Both the position numbers and the translations under genes were made by a program. From contig NC_003071.7 of NCBI RefSeq assembly GCF_000001735.4, positions 15,661,443 through 15,725,442 of the forward strand: a stretch of 64,000 nt of DNA, read 5' to 3'. Below are positions 36,067 to 47,014 of the stretch, piece after piece (position 1 is the first letter of the stretch; each line of letters opens with the position of its first letter). Under the pieces are notes generated by a model. The model ran no database searches. It was not told where the DNA came from and worked only from the letters and a program-made list of their open reading frames with translations. The stretch is from Arabidopsis thaliana (Eukaryota; Streptophyta; Magnoliopsida; Brassicales; Brassicaceae).

Positions 36067-36676
36067 AGACTAGAAGAGGAAATGTAAATATCACAAATCA
36101 AAACGCTGATCTCTTTCCTTAATCCGAATATTGTTGGTGTGACCAAGCTTTTGTGATCCTACTTACTAAGAAGTAACAAGCACAACAATTATCATGAATC
36201 AGTACTGCTAAGGATATATGATTGTTGTTAGAACTGTTCATCTTCTGATCAGTCTGAAGATTTCACAAACCACTCTGATTGATCTTTTTCTGAAGTTTTG
36301 AAGTACTTGCTGTGACTACAATATAATTGCTGTGTTTGAGTTGTGTGGATGGGCTAAGATATTGGACCAAGGGATTCATTTCCAATGCTCAAACATTTTC
36401 CACTGGCGAATATTGTTAAAATCTATAACTACATTATTTAAGAACCAACAATATCTGTGGAATGGTTTCACAAAGAGAATATTCCTAGATTGAGTGCATA
36501 AGCTCATTGAAACATAACCATAAGTGAAAAGAGAGAGAACATAGCATGCTGATTCTTCCATGAACAAGAAGAATTCAGCTGAGAACTTAGGATAGACAAA
36601 AAGACGACGAAATGGAATTGATAGTTGAGGCAGTAGGTAAACCATTGGATGACAGAGAAATAGATGTCCACAAAGC
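36067..36676. other. spacer and 3' flank of TIM17-2
   Basis: No independent gene is seen. The right part is the TIM17-2 3' UTR on the minus strand. An open frame spanning 36376-36789 on that strand overlaps the TIM17-2 end in another frame and has no coding signal. Confidence 0.45.
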
Positions 36677-37408
36677 TTACTTGAACTCAAATGATGGCAC
36701 CGGAGGAGCATCAAAACTCTCCAACACCTCTGTTTTACTTTCACTGCCTGGTTGCACCTCCTCCTTTTTCTTATCAAAAAGCCCTCCAAACCATGATGAT
36801 GATGATGATGATGAAGCTGTATTCTGGTTTTGACTCTCTGACCTTATCTGTGCTTGACTCTGCATCTGCCCCATCTGCATTCCTTGCATCCCAGGCATTC
36901 CTTGCATTCCGGGCATCCCAGGCATTCCCTGCATTCCCTGCATCCCAGGCATTCCTTGCATTCCAGGGTCCTCCATCATCATATTCTGAGGCTGAGCCAG
37001 TACCTTGTTCAACATGATCCCAGCTCCTTCAATCAAAGCAAGCAAAACCCCTCCAAAAATAGCTGATCTCGAAGCAGCACCAGCCCCTTGCCGCATAGAC
37101 AGAAACCCTCCAGTTGCAGCACCAGCAATGATAGAGTTCCAAGGATCCTCCTTTTGCCTTAGGTACACCATGGTACAGTCAAATGTCGAGAATAAACCTC
37201 CCCAAACAGCAAAACTGCCTCCAGTACGAGGTGCGTTCATGCTCACCGATTGTGTTCCTCCAACAAAGCGACTACCTTTAGGAGAATTGTAAGTCCCTTT
37301 AATGAAATGAAAGGCAGATCCTCCAACAGCTCCCATACCAAAAGCACCACCGATATCATCGAGTATACGATCAGGGCAAGGCTCCCGAGATGTCTCTGGT
37401 GTTCCCAT
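36677..37408 (-). CDS. TIM17-2: TIM17-2, inner-membrane protein translocase subunit
   Basis: A single coding exon gives 243 aa. Residues 1-140 are a Tim17/22/23 domain with four hydrophobic, Gly-rich spans. It begins with the Tim17-type N terminus REPCPDRILDDIGGAFGMG and contains GGSFAVWGGLFSTFDC. This is a core subunit of the TIM23 complex, importing presequence proteins across the mitochondrial inner membrane. The plant-specific C-terminal extension has a Met-Gly-Pro-Gln repeat at 149-182 (GMQGMPGMQGMQGMPGMPGM), then a Gln/Ser stretch and a charged tail. This extension is long compared with yeast Tim17, which ends near the domain. A leader intron precedes the start (37442-37714). Recognised as At2g37410. 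Confidence 0.95.
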   Translation of the reverse strand: MGTPETSREPCPDRILDDIGGAFGMGAVGGSAFHFIKGTYNSPKGSRFVGGTQSVSMNAPRTGGSFAVWGGLFSTFDCTMVYLRQKEDPWNSIIAGAATGGFLSMRQGAGAASRSAIFGGVLLALIEGAGIMLNKVLAQPQNMMMEDPGMQGMPGMQGMQGMPGMPGMQGMPGMQGMQMGQMQSQAQIRSESQNQNTASSSSSSSWFGGLFDKKKEEVQPGSESKTEVLESFDAPPVPSFEFK

Positions 37409-37441
37409 TATTAGATGCCTCAGGCAATGATTCTATCAAAC

Positions 37442-37714
37442 CTGTAATCAAATGAATATTGATTCATTAACAAATAGTAAGAAATTTAGGGTTTTGTAAG
37501 TCACTGCGAAATCAACAAATAGATCTCTGACTAATTCCAATTAAATACTGAACATATACAATCGAACGAAGAAGATTAGGGTTTATCAAAGATCCGTACT
37601 TTACGATCGAAAGCAAACCATAGAAAAAGGTGGAAACTTTGTGTATAGAAATGAATCTAAGAGAATTGAGAAAGCACTGTTGTTGATGATAGATGAGAAT
37701 CGAAGAAGCATACC
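37442..37714 (-). other. TIM17-2: leader intron of TIM17-2
   Basis: On the minus strand a donor CTCAG|GTATGC lies at 37714 and an acceptor TTACAG|GTTTGATAG at 37442, 33 bases before the start codon. The remaining leader exon ends near 37780. Just upstream are AACCCTAA and AAACCCT words (37834-37850), which are telo-box motifs typical of translation and organelle gene promoters. Confidence 0.6.
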
Positions 37715-38087
37715 TGAGACTAACGAGGAATTAATCGACGGACGAGTTTTAGAGACGAGTTTGAGAGAGAGAGAAAAAATGAAGGAGGTGCGACGGTGAG
37801 CGAGAGAAGGAAGGTAAAAGAAGAAACGGCGTCAGGGTTTATTAGGGTTGGCTAGAAAAAAATAAACAAAAAAGTTACAGCGACCAAACTATTTTGCGTT
37901 TAATTTTTTGTCAGCTTTATTTTTCCGACACTGTTGCGTTTTTTTTTTTTTTTTTTAATTTCCCTCTCTTTTTTGCCGGCATCGCTCATTTTTCTTTTCT
38001 TTTCGAATATGGTTGCTTTATTTTTTATTGTTTTAGGATAATTTCGTTCAGTAAAATTTAAAAAAGGAGCCAAAAGTTTTTTCAATT

Positions 38088-38232
38088 GCCCAAACTAGTT
38101 AAAAGAAAGACCTGAGAGAGAAAGTAATTAAACCTATTAATAAAAGCCCAAATAGTTAGTAGAAGATTTAAAGTAGAGAAGCCCAATTTGGAGTAGCCCA
38201 AGTTTGGAGTAGCCCAAGTTTGGAGTAGCCCA
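38088..38232. promoter_or_regulatory. clustered site II array, with a 16-bp tandem repeat, upstream of TIM17-2
   Basis: Six GCCCA cores (site II on the minus strand) lie within 145 bp: near 38089, 38147, 38181, 38196, 38212 and 38228. The last four belong to a tandem repeat with unit AGCCCAAGTTTGGAGT, with copies at 38180-38194 (one base short), 38195-38210, 38211-38226 and a partial copy at 38227-38232. It is about 400 bp upstream of the TIM17-2 leader and 880 bp from the kinesin start codon, so TIM17-2 is the likelier target. Confidence 0.7.
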
Positions 38233-39107
38233 TAGACTAAGAAAAGATTAAAGGATGTTGTTGTCTGTTTACCCGTCTTGAACTCACGCTTAAAAGCTCC
38301 TTTATAATGCAAGAATGTCATTAACTCTCTTACAACGGTACGTTAGTGTATAATGTATACAGATTGTTAATATATATTGGTCTTCACAAGTTACAACATT
38401 TGGATTAATCACACATAGAACAGTTGGAGACTGAATTAAATACTCTCATATTCAATTACAAATTCTTTTGTGTTTTCTTTTCTTTCTCTCTAATTTTGTC
38501 AAATCAATGATAATAATGAGCTAATGATCATTTTTTTAATTTATCCATCTCCAATAGTGCTGATTCCAAATTCTTTCCCCAAAAAAAAAGAAGTAGTAAA
38601 TCCATCTCACATATATATGATTGTATTGGCAAAAGTGTTTATTTAAGAATAAAATCAGAAAGTAGTAGATTTACAATTCCTTTTTTTTTTTTCCCTTTTT
38701 TCCATGTTTACAAATCATAAAGTTGTTGGATTATTGGAACAATTTTTTGACTGAAATATTTAATATCATAATACCTGTAAATAAATAATCTAGCAATATA
38801 TGAATACTGAGACAAAAAAGAAGAAGATATTTGCGACTTTTAAAAAAACTTTTGAAATTAAAGGTAGTGTTGAGCTCTCTAGTAATTCGAATTTGGATCT
38901 GCTTCCACTCCCAACGGTTACTTACCCTAATCTTTTTTTGTTCTTCAAATTCTCTCTCAAACTTGAAAAGAAGTCTCTCTTTCGATCTCCAGGATTCGGC
39001 TCTGTTTCCTGTAAGTGAATCTTATTTAGAATTCGAATCTCTGGGATTCTGATCCAACCTTTCTCAATTGATTAGGGAATTTGAATTTGATTTCACAGAA
39101 ATCGAAG
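38233..39107. other. spacer and KIN-5B promoter/leader
   Basis: No coding sequence is seen. AT-rich up to about 38860. The segment 38900-39107 has a pyrimidine-rich leader and a possible leader intron (donor CTGTAAGTGA near 39009, acceptor TTCACAG|AAATCG near 39097). AACGGTTA and CCAACGG at 38911-38920 resemble MSA mitosis elements (AACGG core), fitting a mitotic kinesin. Confidence 0.45.
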
Positions 39108-42100
39108 ATGTCGTTTACGCCAGAGGTGGTATCAAGGAAAAGTGGAGTAGGAGTGATTCCATCACCTGCACCGTTTCTAACTCCTCGTCTCGAGAGAAGA
39201 CGACCTGATTCTTTCTCTAACCGTCTCGATAGAGATAATAAAGAAGTCAATGTTCAAGTGATTCTACGATGCAAACCATTAAGTGAAGAAGAGCAGAAAT
39301 CTAGTGTTCCTAGAGTCATCTCTTGTAATGAAATGAGAAGAGAAGTCAATGTTCTTCATACTATTGCTAATAAGCAAGTAGACCGTCTTTTCAATTTCGA
39401 CAAGGTTGGTTGGTCTCTTTCTCTACTTGATGGTTTTGTATTCAAGGGTCTCTGATGGTGTTTATTCTATAGGTTTTTGGTCCTAAGTCACAACAACGGT
39501 CTATATATGATCAAGCTATTGCACCTATTGTTCATGAAGTCTTGGAAGGTTTTAGCTGTACTGTGTTTGCTTATGGACAAACAGGAACTGGGAAGACTTA
39601 CACTATGGAAGGTGGAATGAGGAAAAAGGGAGGGGATTTACCTGCGGAGGCTGGGGTGATTCCCAGAGCTGTTAGACATATTTTCGATACTCTTGAGGCG
39701 CAAAATGCTGATTACAGTATGAAAGTAACATTCTTGGAGCTTTACAATGAGGAAGTTACGGATTTGTTAGCTCAAGATGATTCCTCAAGATCTTCTGAGG
39801 ATAAGCAGAGGAAGCCCATTTCTTTGATGGAGGATGGGAAGGGTTCTGTGGTTTTAAGAGGTCTTGAAGAAGAAGTTGTGTACAGTGCTAATGATATATA
39901 TGCTCTTCTTGAACGAGGTTCATCTAAAAGGCGTACAGCTGATACTTTGTTGAATAAGAGAAGTAGTCGATCTCATTCAGTGTTTACTATCACTGTCCAT
40001 ATAAAGGAAGAGTCTATGGGAGATGAAGAGTTAATCAAATGTGGGAAGCTTAACCTTGTGGATCTAGCAGGATCTGAGAATATCTTACGGTCAGGAGCTC
40101 GAGATGGCCGTGCACGAGAAGCAGGAGAGATTAACAAGAGTTTGCTTACACTAGGCCGTGTGATTAATGCCCTTGTGGAACATTCTTCTCATGTACCTTA
40201 CAGGTACTTGCCTTGTCCTACAACTATATATGTCTACTGTGGTAATATTTGTGTTTTTTGAAAGCATACTTGTGGTTGCAGGGATAGTAAGCTGACAAGG
40301 CTTTTACGGGACTCTCTAGGAGGAAAGACAAAAACTTGTATCATTGCTACAATCTCTCCATCTGCTCATTCCCTAGAGGAAACTTTAAGTACTTTGGATT
40401 ATGCCTATCGTGCCAAGAACATCAAGAACAAACCTGAGGTTTTGTTTATGCTACCATATCTCATCTTTATTTATCAATGTACCCTTAATTTCTATCCTTC
40501 TAACTAGACGTGTCTCTGCAGGCAAACCAGAAGTTATCCAAGGCTGTGTTGCTTAAAGATCTTTACTTGGAGCTTGAGAGAATGAAAGAAGGTATGAACA
40601 CAACATTCTGTTCTATATTCTCCAGATTTTCTTATGTATATTATCAAATGAGCTATTGGATTAGTTAAAATTGTTAAACAATCAATGCAGATGTAAGAGC
40701 AGCAAGGGATAAGAATGGTGTTTACATTGCACATGAAAGATATACACAAGAAGAAGTTGAAAAGAAGGTAGATTCAAAAGAAGACACTTAAGTGTATATT
40801 CATTTTATGCTGGGCTTAATGATCACTTTGTTTCAGGCGAGAATTGAGAGGATAGAACAGTTGGAGAATGAACTAAATCTCAGTGAAAGTGTACGTCTGC
40901 CTCACATTATCTCTTAACATTAAAGTGTATCTGTACGTTAGAAACTAAATTAATTTTCTCCCATTGGAACTTAAGAGGCTTCTTTTATGCAGGAGGTTTC
41001 CAAGTTCTGTGACCTTTATGAGACTGAGAAAGAGAAGTTACTGGACGTTGAAAGTGACCTTAAGGACTGCAAGGTGATTAGAACTTCCGTGACTTAGTAT
41101 CCAGATTATTCATCCTTTTAGTGAGAGTTTTCTTGAAATTTCAAACATTCATGATCCAGAGAAACCTGCACAATAGTAACAAGGACTTGCTAGATCTCAA
41201 AGAGAATTATATCCAAGTTGTTTCAAAGTTAAAGGAAAAGGAAGTCATCGTCTCCAGAATGAAAGCTTCAGGTAACAGTTCTTACTCAATACTTTTTCTT
41301 TACATGCTTCCGATTTCTTGGGTTTGTTGCTTACTCATATTTTTCTTGAACAGAGACTTCTTTGATCGACCGTGCAAAGGGGTTACGTTGTGATCTGCAG
41401 CATGCGTCAAACGATATAAATTCGTTGTTCACAAGATTGGGTACTTCTTCTTTCCTATTTCTAAGGGTGAAAATAAGATCTGTCATGTGCTGATTTTTCT
41501 TGTTTCTGCAGACCAAAAAGACAAGCTGGAATCCGATAACCAGAGCATGCTTCTGAAATTTGGATCACAACTTGATCAAAACCTTAAAGATTTGCACAGA
41601 ACAGTTCTTGGATCAGTCTCTCAGCAACAGCAACAATTAAGAACTATGGAAGAACATACCCACTCATTTCTTGCTCACAAATATGATGTAGAAAAAAGAC
41701 CATACTTATGTCAATTCACTTTTTGCTTTGAACCAGTTGATCACACTAGTGGTTGATTTACTCACGCAGGCAACACGCGATCTGGAATCAAGAATTGGGA
41801 AAACATCAGACACTTATACTTCAGGAATAGCAGCCTTGAAGGAGTTATCTGAAATGCTACAAAAGAAAGCCTCCTCTGATCTGGAGAAGAAGAACACTTC
41901 TATAGTATCACAAATAGAGGCTGTTGAGAAAGTATGAACAAAATCGAGCTATGAAATACTAATTCACCTCTTGCTGTGTTTCTATATCTTAGCATGTGTT
42001 TTGGTAATAATTCAAGTGCCTTTCTCTTCTTAGTTTCTCACTACATCAGCAACAGAGGCTTCTGCAGTCGCTCAGGACATCCACAATTTACTTAATGATC

Positions 42101-43723
42101 AGAAGAAGCTCTTAGCACTTGCTGCAAGACAACAAGAGCAGGTGCTGTAAAAATCACTTTCTGGATTCTTGTTAGTTTTACTATTTTTCTGAAAATTCAA
42201 GTTTGTTTTCAACTTATCCAGGGCTTGGTCAGAAGCATGAGATCTGCACAAGAAATTTCCAATTCAACTTCAACCATTTTCAGTAACATCTACAACCAAG
42301 CCCATGACGTGGTGGAAGCCATTAGAGCAAGCCAAGCAGAGAAATCAAGACAGCTTGATGCTTTTGAAATGAAGTTTAAGGTGAGCTGGGACAAACTCTT
42401 AAAGACTTCAATTATATATGTTCTGAGAGGTTCGCACAAACTCATCCGTTTTGATGAAAACAGGAAGAGGCTGAAAGAGAGGAGAAACAAGCCTTAAATG
42501 ATATCAGTCTGATATTATCAAAGTTAACTTCAAAGAAAACTGCAATGGTGAGTCTTTAACCATTATAACCCCCTTAGGCTTGTTTTATTCATCAGTTGAA
42601 TCAAACTTAAAGACTGATGCTCTATGTGTTTCTAGATTTCTGATGCATCAAGCAATATCCGGGAACATGACATACAGGAAGAGAAGAGATTGTATGAACA
42701 AATGTCTGGTATGCAGCAAGTCTCGATTGGTGCAAAGGAAGAATTGTGTGACTATCTAAAGAAAGAGAAAACTCACTTCACGGAAAACACAATAGCTTCA
42801 GCTGAGTCTATCACAGTCATGGATAGTTACCTTGAAGATTGGTATAAATTCCATCTCCCCACTGCTTTCTATTCAAACCTCTCACTTAATTTGCATTATG
42901 TCTTCTCATACAAAGATTGTATTTATTGCAGCTTGGGAAGGGCCAATGATTCTAAAACATTGTGGGAGACCACTGAAACAGGCATAAAGAACCTTAACAC
43001 GAAGTATCAACAAGAACTTAATGTCACAATGGAGTAAGTTTTTAACTTCTGTATCCGTGCATCTCTCTGTTTCCACATCATTTCACTGAATAAACTATCT
43101 ACGTATAGGGACATGGCAAAAGAAAATGAGAAGGTGCAAGATGAATTTACATCCACATTTTCCTCAATGGATGCTAACTTTGTCTCTAGGACAAATGAAC
43201 TTCACGCAGCTGTTAATGGTAACCACACTAAACCTCTGTTCCATTCCCTACTCAAGAACTACTCAAAAACGTCCTAATCCTTGGTTTTACAGACTCATTG
43301 ATGCAAGACCGTGAGAACAAAGAAACAACAGAGGCTATAGTAGAGACTTGCATGAACCAGGTCACATTATTGCAGGAGAATCATGGACAAGCTGTTTCAA
43401 ACATTAGAAACAAAGCAGAACAGTCTCTCATAAAAGACTATCAGGTACTTAAGCAATCATAATGGAAAATCTATAGTGTGATCTATATGTGTATACATTA
43501 ACAGCAAAGCTTTGGATAAAATGAACAGGTTGATCAGCACAAGAACGAAACACCAAAGAAACAATCCATAAATGTGCCAAGCCTGGATTCGATTGAGGAG
43601 ATGAGGACTTTGTTTTCGCAGAATACTCTCAGCGAAGAACACACAAGTTTGGAGAAAATATCAACAAAACAAGGACTTGGCGAAGCTAACAACAGAACTC
43701 CATTCTTGGAAGTAAACAAATGA
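39108..43723 (+). CDS. KIN5B: KIN-5B, kinesin-5 (BimC/Eg5-type) motor
   Basis: I read 19 exons: 39108-39404, 39473-40203, 40282-40438, 40522-40591, 40691-40767, 40837-40890, 40993-41073, 41160-41271, 41354-41440, 41512-41687, 41770-41931, 42034-42141, 42222-42380, 42464-42547, 42636-42841, 42932-43033, 43109-43218, 43293-43444 and 43529-43723. They sum to 3120 nt, 1039 aa. The N-terminal motor has the P-loop GQTGTGKT (134-141), switch I SSRSH (263-267) and switch II DLAGSE (296-301). A long coiled coil follows the motor. Kinesin-5 motors are tetramers that slide antiparallel microtubules in the spindle and phragmoplast. The C-terminal BimC-like box reads [12 protein letters not shown], where relatives I recall have RTP; see findings. 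Recognised as At2g37420. Confidence 0.92.
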
Positions 43724-45011
43724 GTAAAAAAGAAAGCTTATGTTCATCAGCTGGATGAGTGTAGAAGATTAAGACTGTGTAAAGGTTGTTATGTAGTAGT
43801 ACGCAAGCTTATGTTGTCATGGATAAATCTGGTTATATTTTGACATTAAACCGGTATGCAGATTGCTGAAATTTTAGATTTTATGGATGACGTTTCCGGT
43901 TAAATTGGCTTATTTTCTCATTTGAGTCAACCAAATATGAAAAAAAAGAAAAGTAAAGAGAGAACAAAAAGAACACAAGACTTTGCATTGCTTCCACAAG
44001 AAAACATAATAAAGTCAAGAATAAGCACATACCTCTAATAGTCTAATTTACCACTTTTTTTTTTACTTTGACTTGCTCTTCCATAAAATTCAATTGCTGT
44101 CGTCAAGAATCCGTCACTGGTGACGATTTCAGTATTGAGCTCTTATTACTATCTAGATGAACAATGTATCAAAAAGGCTTTTGTTTGGTCTCTAGTGCAT
44201 GTGTTTGACCAAATTGAATTTTCTCTTCGAACAAGGTAATGATTGTATTCGAACTTGGATCTGAAGATTACTTTTGTATTTTAGCTTTGCGCAAGTTTGA
44301 AGATTTATTTTTTTATAAAAAAAAAGTCTTGAAGAATGTAGTTTTTTTTTTACTATACAATAAAATATGAAAAAACAGTTTACCAAAGGGGAAGAATTAC
44401 TTATTTAGAGCTCTTTAAGGCTGTATTTTCCAATGATTAGTCTAAAGTACATTGAAATCCTTAATTTTATATTTTTTGATTAGGATACAGTTGGTTAGGT
44501 GTTGATATAAATTATTAAGTTATGCCTGTGGCAAGCAAGTCCATGAGAAACCAAGTTGCTTGATTTATTCTGTGTTGTGTACACATGTGTTGACTATGCT
44601 ACTTTTGTTAGATTCACATTTTTAGCAGTAGAAGTTTCTAAGAAATGAGAACTATGTGATGTATTACGGGAAAGACGATATTACCCTTGTTATTCAACAC
44701 CCGTGGTATGCATTGTGCCGGCGGTCGAAGGGTGATATTGAAAATGTCAACTTGTCTCAAGTCAGAGAATCAGTGCTCTGGTAGTTGTGTTAGATAGAAT
44801 ATTAGTTTAGACGACTTCTTTTGGTCAAACTACTAGAAAGTCCAACCTTTTAGGTAATTGCTCTTATATAAATATACATTACTTCTAAGTTCTCAACCTT
44901 CATTACAAATCCTCTCAATTCAGGTTTCTTTTCTAACAAGCAAAAACTCCAACCTTTACTTTATTTTTGTTTTGTTTTGTAACCCTCTCAGATCTTAATT
45001 CTCAAAGAAGT
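43724..45011. other. spacer and ZAT11 promoter
   Basis: The left part is the KIN-5B 3' UTR. A TATA box TATATAAATA at about 44866-44876 is followed by a ~110-base leader to the ZAT11 ATG. TTGACT/GTCAA W-box cores occur around 44590, 44748 and 44826, which suits a stress-induced gene. No other open frame looks coding. Confidence 0.5.
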
Positions 45012-45548
45012 ATGAAGAGAGAAAGATCTGATTTCGAAGAATCCCTCAAGAATATTGACATTGCTAAATGTCTGATGATACTAGCACAAACCTCCATGGT
45101 CAAACAGATCGGTTTGAACCAACATACCGAGAGCCATACAAGCAACCAATTCGAATGCAAAACATGTAACAAGAGATTTTCTTCGTTTCAAGCCCTTGGT
45201 GGCCACCGGGCAAGCCATAAGAAGCCAAAGCTCACCGTTGAGCAGAAAGATGTGAAACATCTTAGCAACGATTATAAAGGAAATCATTTTCACAAGTGTT
45301 CCATATGCAGTCAGAGTTTTGGGACCGGACAGGCTTTAGGTGGTCACATGAGACGGCATAGGTCAAGCATGACGGTCGAGCCATCGTTCATCTCTCCGAT
45401 GATTCCATCCATGCCGGTTTTGAAACGATGCGGTAGTAGTAAGAGGATTTTGAGTTTGGATTTGAATCTGACTCCGTTAGAGAATGATCTTGAATATATC
45501 TTTGGGAAGACATTTGTCCCAAAAATAGATATGAAGTTCGTTCTTTAG
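45012..45548 (+). CDS. ZAT11: ZAT11, two-finger C2H2 transcriptional repressor
   Basis: An intronless 178-aa protein. Two plant-type C2H2 fingers each contain QALGGH: Cys49/Cys52/His65/His69 and Cys96/Cys99/His112/His116. An EAR repression motif, LDLNLTP, lies at 149-155, and an L-box-like helix is near residues 17-28. This is the C1-2i zinc-finger layout, and intronless structure is usual for it. Such proteins recruit TOPLESS co-repressors and are induced by oxidative and abiotic stress. ZAT11 (At2g37430) has been linked to root growth and nickel tolerance, from memory. The ATG at 45012 is preferred over one at 44967 because it begins the family N terminus MKRERSDFEES and lies after a normal leader. 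Confidence 0.95.
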   Translation: MKRERSDFEESLKNIDIAKCLMILAQTSMVKQIGLNQHTESHTSNQFECKTCNKRFSSFQALGGHRASHKKPKLTVEQKDVKHLSNDYKGNHFHKCSICSQSFGTGQALGGHMRRHRSSMTVEPSFISPMIPSMPVLKRCGSSKRILSLDLNLTPLENDLEYIFGKTFVPKIDMKFVL

Positions 45549-45591
45549 TTTTTTTTTTCTTTATCTTTAAGAAGACATTTGTCCCAAAAAT
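45497..45591. repeat. 30-bp direct repeat across the ZAT11 stop codon
   Basis: The segment 45497-45526, within the last ZAT11 codons, is repeated at 45562-45591 in the 3' UTR with 28 of 30 bases identical. The last 21 bases, starting GAAGACATTTGTCCC, are exact. The period is 65 bp. Confidence 0.85.
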
Positions 45592-47014
45592 GATTCATTT
45601 GTATTGTAATTCCTATTCTTTTAATTCTTCAAACGTTAATGTCAACAAACTTCATGGTATATGTGTGGGGTCCCTACTCCCTATATAGTATATTCATATG
45701 TGCGTTCTTGGTTATCATGTACGCTAGAAAAAGATTTTAAACTAAATTATTTAGTTTCCATTCCTGGAACAAGTACAACATATTCATAAGCGGGCCAAAT
45801 TTTGGGCCATATCCCCTATGGAATTGGAAACATATTCCTTTTGCCTTGGCATGTATGATATGCAACAAAGGATCCTGAATATATTACGTTTATCATTTTT
45901 TTGCCAATGGCTTGAATTTATATTAGATGATTTTTCTCTAGACAATTGCAAAATTCTATTGTCGTCATCACTATCGTCGGATATTTCTTATTTTTGCCAT
46001 CATCATGTAATTTAGGATATGACATGCTTTGATTATTATCATTTTTTTCAGTGGCTTTAGTTTTGATGTTAGATATTATAAATTTATAACAAGCTTGATC
46101 CTCTCTAGTTACCTAAATTATATTGTCGTCAACTCGTCATCACTAGTGTAAAAATATCTAATTAATTTCTTCAGTTTAATTAATTTCCATTCAATTTTGA
46201 CAAAAAGAAGAAAACAAATCGAAAAAAAAGAGAAGAATGACCGTTCGGAATTAAAACAATGCATGAGTTTTTAACTCTTATAGCTCTTCAGTATAACTTG
46301 TTCTTTAATGGCAGTAAAAATAAAGAATGTAACTTGTTTTTCTTACTCTAATGTCATTGTACAGTCTGTTATATATTTTGCTTCTATTTCTTTTAGTTAC
46401 ATCTAAAAAATAGGTGTAAGACACAGTTATAGGATTTATAGCTATAGGTCGCCAGGTAAAATGTACATAATTATGTGGGAAAACCTTAATTTCTGCTTCT
46501 GCATTTCTGCTTCCGTCTTTCGGCTTCTCAAGGTTTAATTTATGTTTTTTAACGCCTTTCAACACTTAAAGCACTACATCGCCGTGTTTGTAAGATACTT
46601 TCTCTCATTCCTTTTAGGTTTTTCTCCAGCGCGTGTTTATTAATTAGATTTAATATAAAATGAATTTTATCATCTCAGTTCTTTAAATCTTCATCATTAT
46701 TTCGTCAAATACATTAAAATAGCCAGAAAAAATCAGTATATAGATGCTAGATCATGTGTTTGTGTGTGGATTTTATTTTCATTTTTTCGCCTCATTCATT
46801 ATTTCGCTTGATTCATTATTTTGCCTAATTCATTACTTAGATAGTTTTTGTATACAATAAAAATGCAACTTTTGTGTTATACACTAGTTTTATGATTCTG
46901 AATGCTTACAACTTTTGTCTCATATGGTTTTCATCTCTTTTAACCTTTGGATTTTTAGATACAACATATTAGTGCAGATCTCGTACGTTTTGTGTTGTTC
47001 TTCACAGTGTAGAG
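45592..47014. other. AT-rich spacer after ZAT11
   Basis: I see nothing supportable. It contains GGGCCAAATTTTGGGCC at 45792-45808, a site II-like inverted pair without an obvious gene, and long T-rich tracts. Confidence 0.4.

Noticed and set aside
36691..37017. 108-codon plus-strand open frame with Ala/Phe repeats
   Set aside because: Antisense shadow of the TIM17-2 repeat tail.
45792..45808. GGGCCAAATTTTGGGCC and the similar GTGGGCCAAATTTAGGGGCCC near 48061-48081 as a dispersed repeat
   Set aside because: Similarity is limited to a short site II-type word and does not extend into the flanks, so chance or motif reuse is enough.
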